The notes under the pieces: generated by a model
What the model was told of the DNA's origin: nothing
Databases searched by the model: none
Seen by the model: only the letters and a program-made list of their open reading frames with translations
NCBI RefSeq assembly: GCF_019710745.1
Contig: NZ_JAHKJW010000024.1
Coordinates: 53,155-117,154, forward strand
Direction: 5' to 3'
Length of the DNA: 64,000 nt
From: Streptomyces beigongshangae
Lineage (GTDB): Bacteria; Actinomycetota; Actinomycetes; Streptomycetales; Streptomycetaceae
Part shown: piece after piece, positions 41,665-49,546 of the stretch
Position numbering within the stretch: position 1 is the stretch's first letter
How the letters are laid out: every line of letters starts with the position of its first letter
Position numbers and translations under genes: made by a program

Positions 41665-42027
41665 GTGTGCGGACCCGGAGGAGCCGTGTGCCGCACCCGG
41701 TCCCCAGTGCGGCGCAGCCCCCCGTTCCATCGTCGAAGCCCCGGGTACGGTCGGCGGCCGATCGACGATGCCCGCGTCGCGCACGGAGAACCGACTGCGG
41801 TGTCCGGCACTGGCACGGTCGCCGAGCCGCCCGGTGTGGAGGGCACCTACAGCGAGGTGACACGCGCGATGGAGGAGCGGATAGTTGGGTATCTCCAGAG
41901 CGTGTGGGAGAAGGAGGTGGTGGGGGCCGGGTTGTGGACGCCGACTTTTACCATGCCCCTCCCAGACGGCCCCGCGAATCCGGCTCCGCCGCTGTTCAGC
42001 GGCCTTCCTATCCTGGAGTACGAGTGA
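41665..42027 (+). CDS. Short protein or gene remnant coupled to the kinase-NUDIX gene
   Basis: The end of this frame looks like real protein (MEERIVGYLQSVWEKEVVGA, then LWTPTFTMPLPDGPANPAP, ending SGLPILEYE), and its TGA (42025-42027) overlaps the GTG of the kinase-NUDIX gene (42024). The N-terminal part is Arg/Pro-rich filler; GTG at 41800 with GGAG 11 bases upstream would give 75 residues. It is either a small genuine upstream gene or the tail of a larger gene lost when the accessory region to the left was inserted. I do not recognise the family. Confidence 0.4.
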   Translation: MCGPGGAVCRTRSPVRRSPPFHRRSPGYGRRPIDDARVAHGEPTAVSGTGTVAEPPGVEGTYSEVTRAMEERIVGYLQSVWEKEVVGAGLWTPTFTMPLPDGPANPAPPLFSGLPILEYE

Positions 42028-43067
42028 TCGTCGTCTGGATCAACGGTGCGTCCGGTGCGGGGAAGACCACCACCGCACGGGAACTGATCGACCTGATCCC
42101 GAACAGCACACTCTTCGACCCCGAGATCATCGGTACCGAACTGACGCACCTGCTGCCCGCCAAGCGCCTCGCCGAGGTCGGCGACTTCCAGGACCTGCCG
42201 ATCTGGCGGCGGCTGGTGGTCGACACCGCCGCCGCGATGCTCTCCGAACTCGGGGGCGTGCTCGTGGTTCCCATGACGCTGCTCCGCCAGGACTACCGCG
42301 ACGAGATCTTCGGCGGGCTCGCGTCCCGCAGGATAGCGGTACGCCATGTGCTGCTCGCTCCGGCGGAAACGATCCTGCGCGACCGGATAGCCGTCCGGGA
42401 GGTCCCGCCCGACCTCCCGGACGGGGAGATGCGGGTGCGCCAGTGGTCGTACGACCAGATCGAGCCCTACCGCGCCGCCCTCGCCGGCTGGCTCACCGCG
42501 GACGCCCACCCCGTCGACAACGGCGCACTGACCCCGTACGAGACCGCCGTACGCGTCGCCGAGGCCGTGAGCAGCGGATCCGTGCCGGTCTGCGACATCG
42601 TGCAGACCCCCGAGCCCACCTCGGAGACCGTCGCGGCGGGGGTGCTCCTCTTCGACGAGCGGGACAGGGTGCTGCTCGTCGACCCGACCTACAAGGCCGG
42701 CTGGGAGTTCCCCGGCGGCGTCGTCGAGTCGGGCGAGGCGCCGGCGCTCGCGGGCATGCGCGAGGTGGCCGAGGAGACCGGCATCCGGCTCACCGGCACA
42801 CTCCGCCTGCTGGTCGTCGACTGGGAACCGCCGGTCCCCCCGGGTTACGGCGGCCTGCGCCTCCTCTTCGACGGCGGCCGGCTCGACGGCGGCGCGGCCC
42901 GCCGCATGCTCCTCCCGGGCCCCGAACTGCGCGACTGGCGCTTCGCCACCGAGGAGGAGGCCGCCGCACTCCTGCCGCCGGTCCGCTACGAACGCCTGCG
43001 CTGGGCCCTGCGCGCACGGGAACGGGGCGCCGCGCTGTACCTGGAGGCCGGGGTGCCGAAGGGATAG
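42024..43067 (+). CDS. P-loop kinase-NUDIX hydrolase fusion
   Basis: A 347-residue two-domain protein. Residues 1-185 are a small-molecule-kinase-like P-loop ATPase (Walker A GASGAGKTT near residue 8; LFDPEIIGTEL; WSYDQIEPYRAAL). Residues about 205-340 are a NUDIX hydrolase with the box GVVESGEAPALAGMREVAEETGI (G-x5-E-x7-REV-x-EE-x-G-I complete). The fusion suggests phosphorylation and hydrolysis of a nucleotide-like substrate, unknown so far. GTG at 42024 has GGAG 5 bases upstream and overlaps the preceding stop. A long hairpin covers its last codons and stop. Confidence 0.85.
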   Translation: MIVVWINGASGAGKTTTARELIDLIPNSTLFDPEIIGTELTHLLPAKRLAEVGDFQDLPIWRRLVVDTAAAMLSELGGVLVVPMTLLRQDYRDEIFGGLASRRIAVRHVLLAPAETILRDRIAVREVPPDLPDGEMRVRQWSYDQIEPYRAALAGWLTADAHPVDNGALTPYETAVRVAEAVSSGSVPVCDIVQTPEPTSETVAAGVLLFDERDRVLLVDPTYKAGWEFPGGVVESGEAPALAGMREVAEETGIRLTGTLRLLVVDWEPPVPPGYGGLRLLFDGGRLDGGAARRMLLPGPELRDWRFATEEEAAALLPPVRYERLRWALRARERGAALYLEAGVPKG

Positions 43068-43085
43068 CGGCACCCCGGCCTCCAG
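43041..43085. terminator. Terminator hairpin that includes the stop codon in its loop
   Basis: The left arm 43041-43058 (CTGGAGGCCGGGGTGCCG) pairs perfectly over 18 bp with 43068-43085. The 9-nt loop ends in the TAG stop codon of the kinase-NUDIX gene, so the left arm encodes its last residues LEAGVP. It separates the gene from the convergent M20 peptidase (stop 43118) and can act on both. Confidence 0.85.
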
Positions 43086-43117
43086 GCGGATGAGGAGGCC
43101 GTCCGGGGCGGGACCGC

Positions 43118-44473
43118 TCAGTTCGCCGCGTAGTTCCGCAGGAACAGCGCCTCGGCCACGGCGAGCCGCTCCAGCTCGTCCGGCGACACGCTCTCGTTCA
43201 CCGCGTGGATCTGCGCCTCCGGCTCGCTCAGCCCGATCAGCAGGATCTCCGCCCGCGGATACAGCGACCCGAGGGTGCTGCACAGCGGAATGGAGCCGCC
43301 CTGGCCCGCGTACTGCATCTCGGCGCCGTCGTACGCGGCACTCATCGCCTGAGCCATCGCCGCGTACGCGGGACTCGTGGTGTCGGCGCGGAACGCCTGT
43401 CCCTGGCCGGTCTGCTCGGTGCTCACCCGTGCCCCCCACGGGGTGTGCGCCTCCAGGTGGGCCCGGAGCAGCTTGGTCGCCCCGGCGGCGTCCACGCCCG
43501 CCGGCACGCGCAGGCTGACCAGCGCGCGGGCGCTCGCCTGGACGGAGGGCGTGGCGCCGACCACCGGCGGGCAGTCGATGCCGAGCACGGTCACGGCGGG
43601 CCGCGCCCAGATGCGGTCGGCGACCGTGCCCGAGCCGATCAGCCCGACACCGTCGAGCACCTTGGCGTCCTTGCGGAACTGCGCCTCGTCGTACTGCAGG
43701 CCGTCCCACCGCGAGGTGCCCGTCAGCCCGTCGACGGTCGTCGACCCGTCCTCGGCGCGCAGCGAGTCGAGGACGCGGATCAGCGCGCCCAGCGCGTCGG
43801 GCGCCGCGCCGCCGAACTGCCCGGAGTGCAGATTGCCTTCGAGGGTGTCGACCTGGACGCGGACGAGCGTCATGCCGCGCAGCGCGGTGGTGACCGTCGG
43901 CACACCGGCCCGGAAGTTCCCGGCGTCGCCGATGACGATCGCGTCGGCGTCGAGCAGCTCCGGGTGCTGCTCGGCGTACCGCTCCAGGCCGCCCGTGCCC
44001 TGCTCCTCCGACCCTTCCGCGATCACCTTGACGGCGACCGGGACGCCGCCGTTCGCCTTGAGGGCGCGCAGGGCCAGCAGGTGCATGACCAGACCGCCCT
44101 TGCAGTCGGCGGCACCGCGCCCGTACCAGCGGCCGTTCCGCTCGGTCAGCTCGAACGGCGGCGTCTCCCAGCCCGCCTCGTCGAGGGGCGGCTGCACGTC
44201 GTAGTGCGCGTACAGCAGGACGGTCCTCGCGCCCTCGGGGCCGGGCAGGAAGCCGTAGACCGACTGCGTGCCGTCGGGGGTGTCGAGCAGGGCGACGTCC
44301 TGGAAGCCCTCGGCGCGCAGCGCGCCGGCCACCCAGTTCGCGGCCCCCTCGCTCTCGCTCCGCGGGAACTGGCCGAAGTCCGCCACCGACTTGAAGGCCA
44401 CCAGCTCGGTGAGCTCCGCCTTCGCCCTGGGCATCAGGGATGCGACGGTCTCGGCGACCGGATTCGACGGCAT
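43118..44473 (-). CDS. M20-family metallo-dipeptidase
   Basis: A 451-residue M20/M25/M40 peptidase with the first metal motif LLYAHYDVQPP (His, Asp), then WYGRGAADCKGGLVMHLLALRA (bridging Asp), VIAEGSEEQGTGGL (catalytic Glu-Glu), DAIVIGDAG, the dimerisation domain near LEGNLHSGQFGGAAPDALGA and the last metal His in QIHAVNESVSPDEL. It resembles the dipeptidase subgroup (PepV/CNDP-like). It is cytoplasmic since no signal is present. ATG at 44473 has GAGGAG upstream. Confidence 0.92.
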   Translation of the reverse strand: MPSNPVAETVASLMPRAKAELTELVAFKSVADFGQFPRSESEGAANWVAGALRAEGFQDVALLDTPDGTQSVYGFLPGPEGARTVLLYAHYDVQPPLDEAGWETPPFELTERNGRWYGRGAADCKGGLVMHLLALRALKANGGVPVAVKVIAEGSEEQGTGGLERYAEQHPELLDADAIVIGDAGNFRAGVPTVTTALRGMTLVRVQVDTLEGNLHSGQFGGAAPDALGALIRVLDSLRAEDGSTTVDGLTGTSRWDGLQYDEAQFRKDAKVLDGVGLIGSGTVADRIWARPAVTVLGIDCPPVVGATPSVQASARALVSLRVPAGVDAAGATKLLRAHLEAHTPWGARVSTEQTGQGQAFRADTTSPAYAAMAQAMSAAYDGAEMQYAGQGGSIPLCSTLGSLYPRAEILLIGLSEPEAQIHAVNESVSPDELERLAVAEALFLRNYAAN

Positions 44474-44644
44474 GGGCACGCTCCTCGTGGGTGCGACGTT
44501 GTACGGAAGGGCACGGGTGCGGCGCGCCTGTGGGTGTGCGCGCTGCATACGCTGCCGATCCTCCCACAGCGGTCTTCGCCGGACGCCGCCGTAGGATGCG
44601 TGGAGCAGGTGCGGCAGGCGGCTGGATCGGAGCAGCAGACCATC

Positions 44645-45847
44645 GTGAGCAGCGAGAACTCTACGGACGACGCACAGCAGGTATGGGACGTCGTCGTGGT
44701 GGGCGCGGGACCCGCGGGCGCCTCGGCCGCCTATGCGGCAGCGGTCGCGGGGCGCCGCGTCCTGTTGCTGGAGAAAGCGGAACTGCCCCGTTACAAAACG
44801 TGCGGCGGCGGCATCATCGGACCGACCCGCGACGCGCTGCCTCCCGGTTTCGAGCTGCCTTTCCGGGATCGGGTGCACGCGGTGACGTTCTCGCTGGACG
44901 GCAGGTTCACCCGGACCCGCCGGTCCCGGCAGATGCTCTTCGGGCTGATCAACCGGCCCGAGTTCGACCAGCAGCTCGTCGAGCACGCCCAGAAGGCCGG
45001 CGCCGAGCTGCGTACGGGGGTCACGGTCTCGCGTGTCGAGCAGCACGGCTCGGCCGTTCCCGACCGGCGCTCGGTCGCCGTCGTCCTCCAGGACGGCGAG
45101 ACCCTGCTGGCCCGGGCGGTCGTCGGCGCGGACGGCAGCGCCAGCCGGATAGGAGCACACGTCGGGGTGAAGCTCGACCAGGTCGACCTCGGCCTGGAGG
45201 CGGAGATCCCGGTGCCGGAGACGGTCGCGGAGGACTGGAAGGGACGGGTCCTCATCGACTGGGGCCCTCTTCCAGGCAGTTACGGGTGGGTGTTCCCCAA
45301 GGGCGACACGCTCACCGTGGGGGTCATCTCGGCGCGGGGCGAAGGCGCCGCCACCAAGCGGTACCTGGAGGACTTCATCGCCCGGCTCGGCCTCGCCGGC
45401 TTCGAGCCCAGCGTCTCGTCCGGGCACCTGACGCGCTGCCGCGCCGACGACTCGCCGCTGTCGCGGGGACGGGTGCTGGTGTGCGGGGACGCGGCCGGGC
45501 TCCTGGAGCCGTGGACCCGCGAGGGCATCTCCTTCGCGCTGCGCTCCGGGCGGCTGGCCGGGGAGTGGGCGGTACGGATCGCGGAGGCCCACGACGCCGT
45601 GGACACGCGGCGGCAGGCGCTGAACTACGCCTTCGCGATCAAGGCGGGACTGGGTGTCGAGATGAGCATCGGCAAGCGCATGCTCGCGATCTTCGCGCGC
45701 CGGCCCGGTGCGTTCCACGCCGCGCTCACCGGCTTCCGTCCGGCCTGGAAGGCGTTCGCGGGCATCACCCGCGGGTCCACCTCCCTGGGGGAGCTGGTGC
45801 GTTCGCACCCGATGGCGGAGCGGGTACTGACCAGACTCGACCGCTGA
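44645..45847 (+). CDS. Geranylgeranyl reductase family flavoprotein
   Basis: A 400-residue FAD-dependent enzyme. The dinucleotide fold is in WDVVVVGAGPAGASAAYAAA. The family-specific CGGGIIGPTRDALPPGFELP follows, and later AVVGADGSASRIGAHVG, YGWVFPKGDTLTVGVISA and RVLVCGDAAGLLEPWTREGI. Enzymes of this family reduce isoprenoid double bonds of quinones, lipids or polyprenols; menaquinone modification is likely in Streptomyces. GTG at 44645 gives the family-typical start MSSENS; a GTG at 44599 is possible. Confidence 0.9.
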   Translation: MSSENSTDDAQQVWDVVVVGAGPAGASAAYAAAVAGRRVLLLEKAELPRYKTCGGGIIGPTRDALPPGFELPFRDRVHAVTFSLDGRFTRTRRSRQMLFGLINRPEFDQQLVEHAQKAGAELRTGVTVSRVEQHGSAVPDRRSVAVVLQDGETLLARAVVGADGSASRIGAHVGVKLDQVDLGLEAEIPVPETVAEDWKGRVLIDWGPLPGSYGWVFPKGDTLTVGVISARGEGAATKRYLEDFIARLGLAGFEPSVSSGHLTRCRADDSPLSRGRVLVCGDAAGLLEPWTREGISFALRSGRLAGEWAVRIAEAHDAVDTRRQALNYAFAIKAGLGVEMSIGKRMLAIFARRPGAFHAALTGFRPAWKAFAGITRGSTSLGELVRSHPMAERVLTRLDR

Positions 45848-45947
45848 CGGCTTCGCCGAAGCGGTGCTGCGCTCGCGCTGCGCGGCGCCTGACGAGGAGC
45901 CGGGTGAAGCCGGGCGCCCGCGACCGGGCCCACCGGGTCGTGCCGGC

Positions 45948-46232
45948 CTACGAGTCGGCGCCGGTGCGCCCGGGGTGGCTGGGCTGACCGCCCTCCCGGA
46001 ACCGGACCAGCACCGAGACCACCCGCAGGAGGAAGAGGACGGGCGCGAGGGCCGTCCCGGAGGCGAGCAGGACCTTCTCCACCGCGCCCGGCAGGTCGAA
46101 GAGCAGCGCGGGACCGGCGAGGACCCCGAACACCACGGCTGCGGCGAACACGGCGCTGGCCAGCGCGTATCCGATCTCCACGGTGATCGCGTCGCGCTCG
46201 GACTGGGTGCGGCGCTCTCCGGTGTGTCCCAT
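45948..46232 (-). CDS. DUF6332 family small membrane protein
   Basis: A 94-residue protein with the family opening MGHTGERRTQSERDAITVEI, then two transmembrane helices (ALASAVFAAAVVFGVLAGPA and LASGTALAPVLFLLRVVSVL) and a short basic tail. It matches the DUF6332 family, which I know from Streptomyces only. No Shine-Dalgarno is visible before ATG 46232. It is divergent from a MarR gene 60 bp away, suggesting shared control. Function is unknown. Confidence 0.78.
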   Translation of the reverse strand: MGHTGERRTQSERDAITVEIGYALASAVFAAAVVFGVLAGPALLFDLPGAVEKVLLASGTALAPVLFLLRVVSVLVRFREGGQPSHPGRTGADS

Positions 46233-46292
46233 GAGGAGAGTGTCGCCCCCGCGCGCCCGGCGGGGCAAGGCGGTCCGCGCTAGGGTGCGGCC

Positions 46293-46700
46293 ATGGCGGT
46301 TCAGGAAAAGGCCGAGCGGGAACTCGTGGACCGGTGGCGCGACCTCCTCGCGGTGCACGCGCGCACCCTGTGCGAACTCGACCGGGCTCTGCAGCGACAC
46401 GGCCTGGGGGCCAGCGACTTCGAGGTCCTCGACGTACTGGCCGCGGGCGCGTCCGCCGACGGCGGACCCGCGTACCGCGTCCAGGAGATCGCCGGCCGTG
46501 TGCACCTGAGCCAGAGCGCGCTGTCCCGGCTGATCGGCCGCCTGGAGAAGGACGGCCTCGTGGAACGCTGCATGTGCCCGGAGGACCGGCGCGGCGTACA
46601 GGTGTACCTCACGGAGAAGGGGCGCGCCCTGCACGGCGAGGCGCTGCCGCTGCACCGGGCGGTGCTGGGACGGATGCTGGCTGGCGGGCCGCGGGGCTGA
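46293..46700 (+). CDS. MarR-family transcriptional regulator
   Basis: A 135-residue winged-helix regulator of usual MarR length: FEVLDVLAAGASADG, the recognition helix in YRVQEIAGRVHLSQSALSRLIGRLEKDGLV (read in parts) and the wing VERCMCPEDRRGVQVYLTEKG. A Cys pair (ERCMC) at the base of the wing might be redox-active. It is divergent from the DUF6332 gene, so it may regulate that gene. A convergent hairpin at 46815 follows. Confidence 0.88.
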   Translation: MAVQEKAERELVDRWRDLLAVHARTLCELDRALQRHGLGASDFEVLDVLAAGASADGGPAYRVQEIAGRVHLSQSALSRLIGRLEKDGLVERCMCPEDRRGVQVYLTEKGRALHGEALPLHRAVLGRMLAGGPRG

Positions 46701-46814
46701 CCGATTGGCGCCCGCCTTCCCGGGCCGGGGCCGAATGAACCCGGTGGTCTCCCTGGGTGGAGGTGCCCGACAGCGGAAGTGGCCGACAGCGGAGGTGGCC
46801 GCCGTGCTCCGGGC

Positions 46815-46847
46815 GCGGAAGTCCCGGAGGCCGCACGGGACTTCCGC
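46815..46847. terminator. Terminator hairpin between convergent genes
   Basis: GCGGAAGTCCC (46815-46825) pairs perfectly with GGGACTTCCGC (46837-46847) around an 11-nt loop, between the MarR stop (46700) and the dehydrogenase stop (46894). Upstream at 46769-46797, GGCCGACAGCGGAGGT-like units are repeated imperfectly. Confidence 0.7.
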
Positions 46848-46893
46848 GGCCGCCCACCGCGCCCCGGTTCGGCGCTCCGGTTCGGTGGTCCGG

Positions 46894-47868
46894 TCAGCGG
46901 CCGGAGGCCGCGTCCGGCCCGGACGCGCTCCCGGCACCTCCGCTGTCCTCGGTACCTCCGATGCCCCCGGCACCTCCTGCGCCTCCTGTGCCCTCGTCGA
47001 AGCTCGCGAAATAGGCGGCGGCCATGTCCTCGTCGCCGTGCCCCTGCCCGGCCGCCCGGGCGAAGCGTTCGGCGCTCGCGGCCGCGACGTCGAGCCGGAC
47101 CCCGTTCTGCTCGCCGGCCTCGACGATCAGACGGGCGTCCTTGGCGGCGGTGGACACGGCGAAGGACGCCGGCGACAACCGGTCCTCCAGGATGAGAGCG
47201 CTCTTGGCGTGCAGGTACCCCATGTCGAGCGGACCGCCGGCGATGGCGTCGAAGAAGCTCCGCGGGTCCACACCCAGCGCCCCGGCCAGGGCGAGGGTCT
47301 CGCCGGTCGCGCTGGTGGCGGCGATGACCCAGCTGTTGGCCACGAGCTTGAGACGGGTGGCGCCGGCCGCGGCCCCGTCCTCGCCGGTCCACACCGTACG
47401 GGCGCCGACCGCGTCGAAGACCGGCGTCACGGTGTCCCGGCCCTCGGCCGGACCGGCGGCGAGGACGAGCAACTGCCCCGCCTCCGCGGGCTCCCGGGTG
47501 CCGAGCACGGGTGCGTCGTAGAAGAGCAGGCCCTTCTCACGGGCGAACCCGGCCAGCTCGCCGACGGACTCGATGCCCGCCGTCGTCGACTGCACCCACG
47601 AGGTGCCGGCGCGCAGGGCGGGCGAGGCCTGCCGCATGACGTCCAGCGTGGCGGGACCGTCGTACAGCATGGTCAGGACGACGTCGGCGCCCTCGACCGC
47701 CCCGGCGGGCGTACCGGCGACGTGCACGCCGTCGGCGGCCAGCGGTTCGGCCTTGTCGCGGCTGCGGTTCCAGGCCCGGACGGTGTGCCCGGCCCCGGCG
47801 AGGTTGCGGGCCATCGCGGCGCCCATGATTCCGGTGCCCAGGACACTGACGGTGAGCTCGTCGGTCAT
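46894..47868 (-). CDS. NAD(P)-dependent dehydrogenase, beta-hydroxyacid/imine-reductase type
   Basis: A 324-residue protein with an N-terminal Rossmann motif (SVLGTGIMGAAMARNLAGAG), substrate loop DAPVLGTREPAEAGQLLV and catalytic-site Lys in TRLKLVANSWVIAA, like 3-hydroxyisobutyrate dehydrogenases and related imine reductases. The C-terminal 35 residues are a Gly/Ala-rich tail (GTGGAGGAGGIGGTEDSG) absent from the family, hence probably disordered. ATG at 47868 has GGAAG 8 bases upstream. A pair of perfect 18-bp direct repeats lies just upstream at 47893. Confidence 0.87.
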   Translation of the reverse strand: MTDELTVSVLGTGIMGAAMARNLAGAGHTVRAWNRSRDKAEPLAADGVHVAGTPAGAVEGADVVLTMLYDGPATLDVMRQASPALRAGTSWVQSTTAGIESVGELAGFAREKGLLFYDAPVLGTREPAEAGQLLVLAAGPAEGRDTVTPVFDAVGARTVWTGEDGAAAGATRLKLVANSWVIAATSATGETLALAGALGVDPRSFFDAIAGGPLDMGYLHAKSALILEDRLSPASFAVSTAAKDARLIVEAGEQNGVRLDVAAASAERFARAAGQGHGDEDMAAAYFASFDEGTGGAGGAGGIGGTEDSGGAGSASGPDAASGR

Positions 47869-47892
47869 GACATCCACTTCCTGGTCGTTCGG

Positions 47893-47928
47893 TGCGTGGG
47901 ACACCACTGTTGCGTGGGACACCACTGT
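47893..47928. repeat. Two perfect 18-bp direct repeats upstream of the dehydrogenase
   Basis: TGCGTGGGACACCACTGT occurs twice head to tail (47893-47910 and 47911-47928), 25-60 bp upstream of the start codon. Each copy contains the dyad GTGG-gaca-CCAC. The spacing of less than two helical turns and the proximity to the start suggest a tandem operator, though slippage without function is possible. Confidence 0.85.
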
Positions 47929-48139
47929 GCGGTGCGCGGACGCGCCGCGGCGGCACGGGGCCGGGCGCGCCGGTCCGATTCTTCCGTGCGTTCTTCCGTG
48001 CGGGGACGCGGACCCGCCCGCCGGGCCGTACTCCACGAGACTGCACGAGACTCCACGAGCCGGACCGGACCGGGCCCGGCCCGGGCGCACGTGGAGGAGG
48101 CGCCCGGCACCGCACATCAGCCGGCCGCGCGCGGACTCC

Positions 48140-49372
48140 TCAGGGCCCGGCCCGTGTCACCCGGCGCGTCCCGTACCCGATGGCGGCCGCCACCGCCGCC
48201 AGCACCGCCACGCTGGTGAGGGCGGCGGGCAGGGAGAACCAGTCCGCCATGAACCCGATCGCGGGCGGCCCCAGCAGCATGCCCCCGTAGCCGAGGGTGG
48301 AGGCGGTGGCGACGCCGCCCGGGCCCGCCAGCGCTCCGGCGCGTTCGACGGCGATCGGGAAGATGTTCGCGAGTCCGAGCCCGGCGACGGCGAAGCCGAG
48401 CAGGGCCGCCCAGACGGCGGGCGAGAGGGCGCCGAGCAGCATCCCGGCGCAGGCCAGGGTGCCACCCGCGATCACGGTCCGGCTCAGCCCGAGCCGTTCC
48501 AGGAGCCTGGTCCCGGTGAGCCGACCGATCGTCATGGCCAGCGCGAAACACGTGTAACCCGCCGCGGCGACGCCCGGGCGGGCGCCCAGGTCCTCCTCCA
48601 GGTGCAGCGCGCCCCAGTCGGCCAGGGCTCCTTCGCCGTACGCCGTGCAGAGGGCGATCAGGCCGAAGACGACGACCAGGCGGCGGGTGCGGGCGTCCGT
48701 TCCGCGCGCTGCCCGCTCCTCGCGCGGCGGACGTGCCCCGGACCCGTCGCGGTCCGCCGGCGCCGGGACCTCGCAGCGGAGCAGGACGCGTCCCGCGACG
48801 GCGGTCACCACCAGGCCGATCACCGTCAGGCCCAGCAGGTGCCGGGTGGGGGACAGGGAGCCCGCGACCAGTCCTCCGAGCCCCGCACCGATCATGCCGC
48901 CGAGGCTGAACGCGGCGTGGAAACTCGGCATGACGGGACGCCCCAGCGCGGCCACGAGGTCGACGGCGGCGCTGTTGAAGGCGACGTTGATCCCGCCGTA
49001 CGCGGCGCCGAAGACCAGCAGCACGGCGCCGAGGGCGGGGGCGGAGTGGGTGAGCGGGGGCAGTGCGACGCTCAGGGAGAGCAGGACGCCGCAGACCACG
49101 GTCACCCGGTGGCTGCCGTAGCGGCCGCACAGCCGGCCGGTGAGCATCATCGTGACGACGGCCCCGGCGGACACGCCGAGCAGCGCGAGGCCCAGCGCGC
49201 TGGCGGAGGCGCCGGTCTGTTCCTTGACGGCGGGGATGCGGACGACCCAGCCCGCGAAGACGAAACCGTCCAGGGCGAAGAAGACGGTGAGGACGACACG
49301 GAGCCGGACGAGGTCGTGGCCGCGGCGGCCCGGCACGGCATTGTGCTTGCGGGCTTTGTTTACTATCGGCAC
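48140..49372 (-). CDS. MFS transporter
   Basis: A 410-residue major facilitator protein with about 12 hydrophobic helices. There is the MFS loop motif after helix 2 (LTGRLCGRYGSHRVTVVCG), a GGINVAFNSAAVDLVAALGR stretch and a polar central loop (residues about 200-230). The text resembles the YbjJ/FucP-like branch of small-molecule efflux or sugar permeases. The GTG at 49372 lacks a ribosome site; a start at the GTG about 12 codons later (before PGRRGHDLV) is possible. The substrate is unknown. It is divergent from the carbonic anhydrase gene. Confidence 0.87.
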   Translation of the reverse strand: MPIVNKARKHNAVPGRRGHDLVRLRVVLTVFFALDGFVFAGWVVRIPAVKEQTGASASALGLALLGVSAGAVVTMMLTGRLCGRYGSHRVTVVCGVLLSLSVALPPLTHSAPALGAVLLVFGAAYGGINVAFNSAAVDLVAALGRPVMPSFHAAFSLGGMIGAGLGGLVAGSLSPTRHLLGLTVIGLVVTAVAGRVLLRCEVPAPADRDGSGARPPREERAARGTDARTRRLVVVFGLIALCTAYGEGALADWGALHLEEDLGARPGVAAAGYTCFALAMTIGRLTGTRLLERLGLSRTVIAGGTLACAGMLLGALSPAVWAALLGFAVAGLGLANIFPIAVERAGALAGPGGVATASTLGYGGMLLGPPAIGFMADWFSLPAALTSVAVLAAVAAAIGYGTRRVTRAGP

Positions 49373-49546
49373 AAAATGAGGCTAGGCCGTCGCGGTGCGA
49401 CGGGGCAAGGGAGGCGGCCGACCGCCTGCCGGCTCCGGCCAAGGACCTCTCCCGGAGTCACCAAGAACGGTTCAACACCCGCTCATGATTCGCCCCCGCC
49501 CGCCCATGATTCGGCAACCCGCGGGAAAGGGTGACCGGCCGGACGT

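Noticed and set aside
47573..49534. 653-residue plus-strand frame opposite the dehydrogenase and MFS genes
   Set aside because: Low-complexity Arg/Gly/Gln text and no start context; the minus-strand MFS helices are unmistakable.
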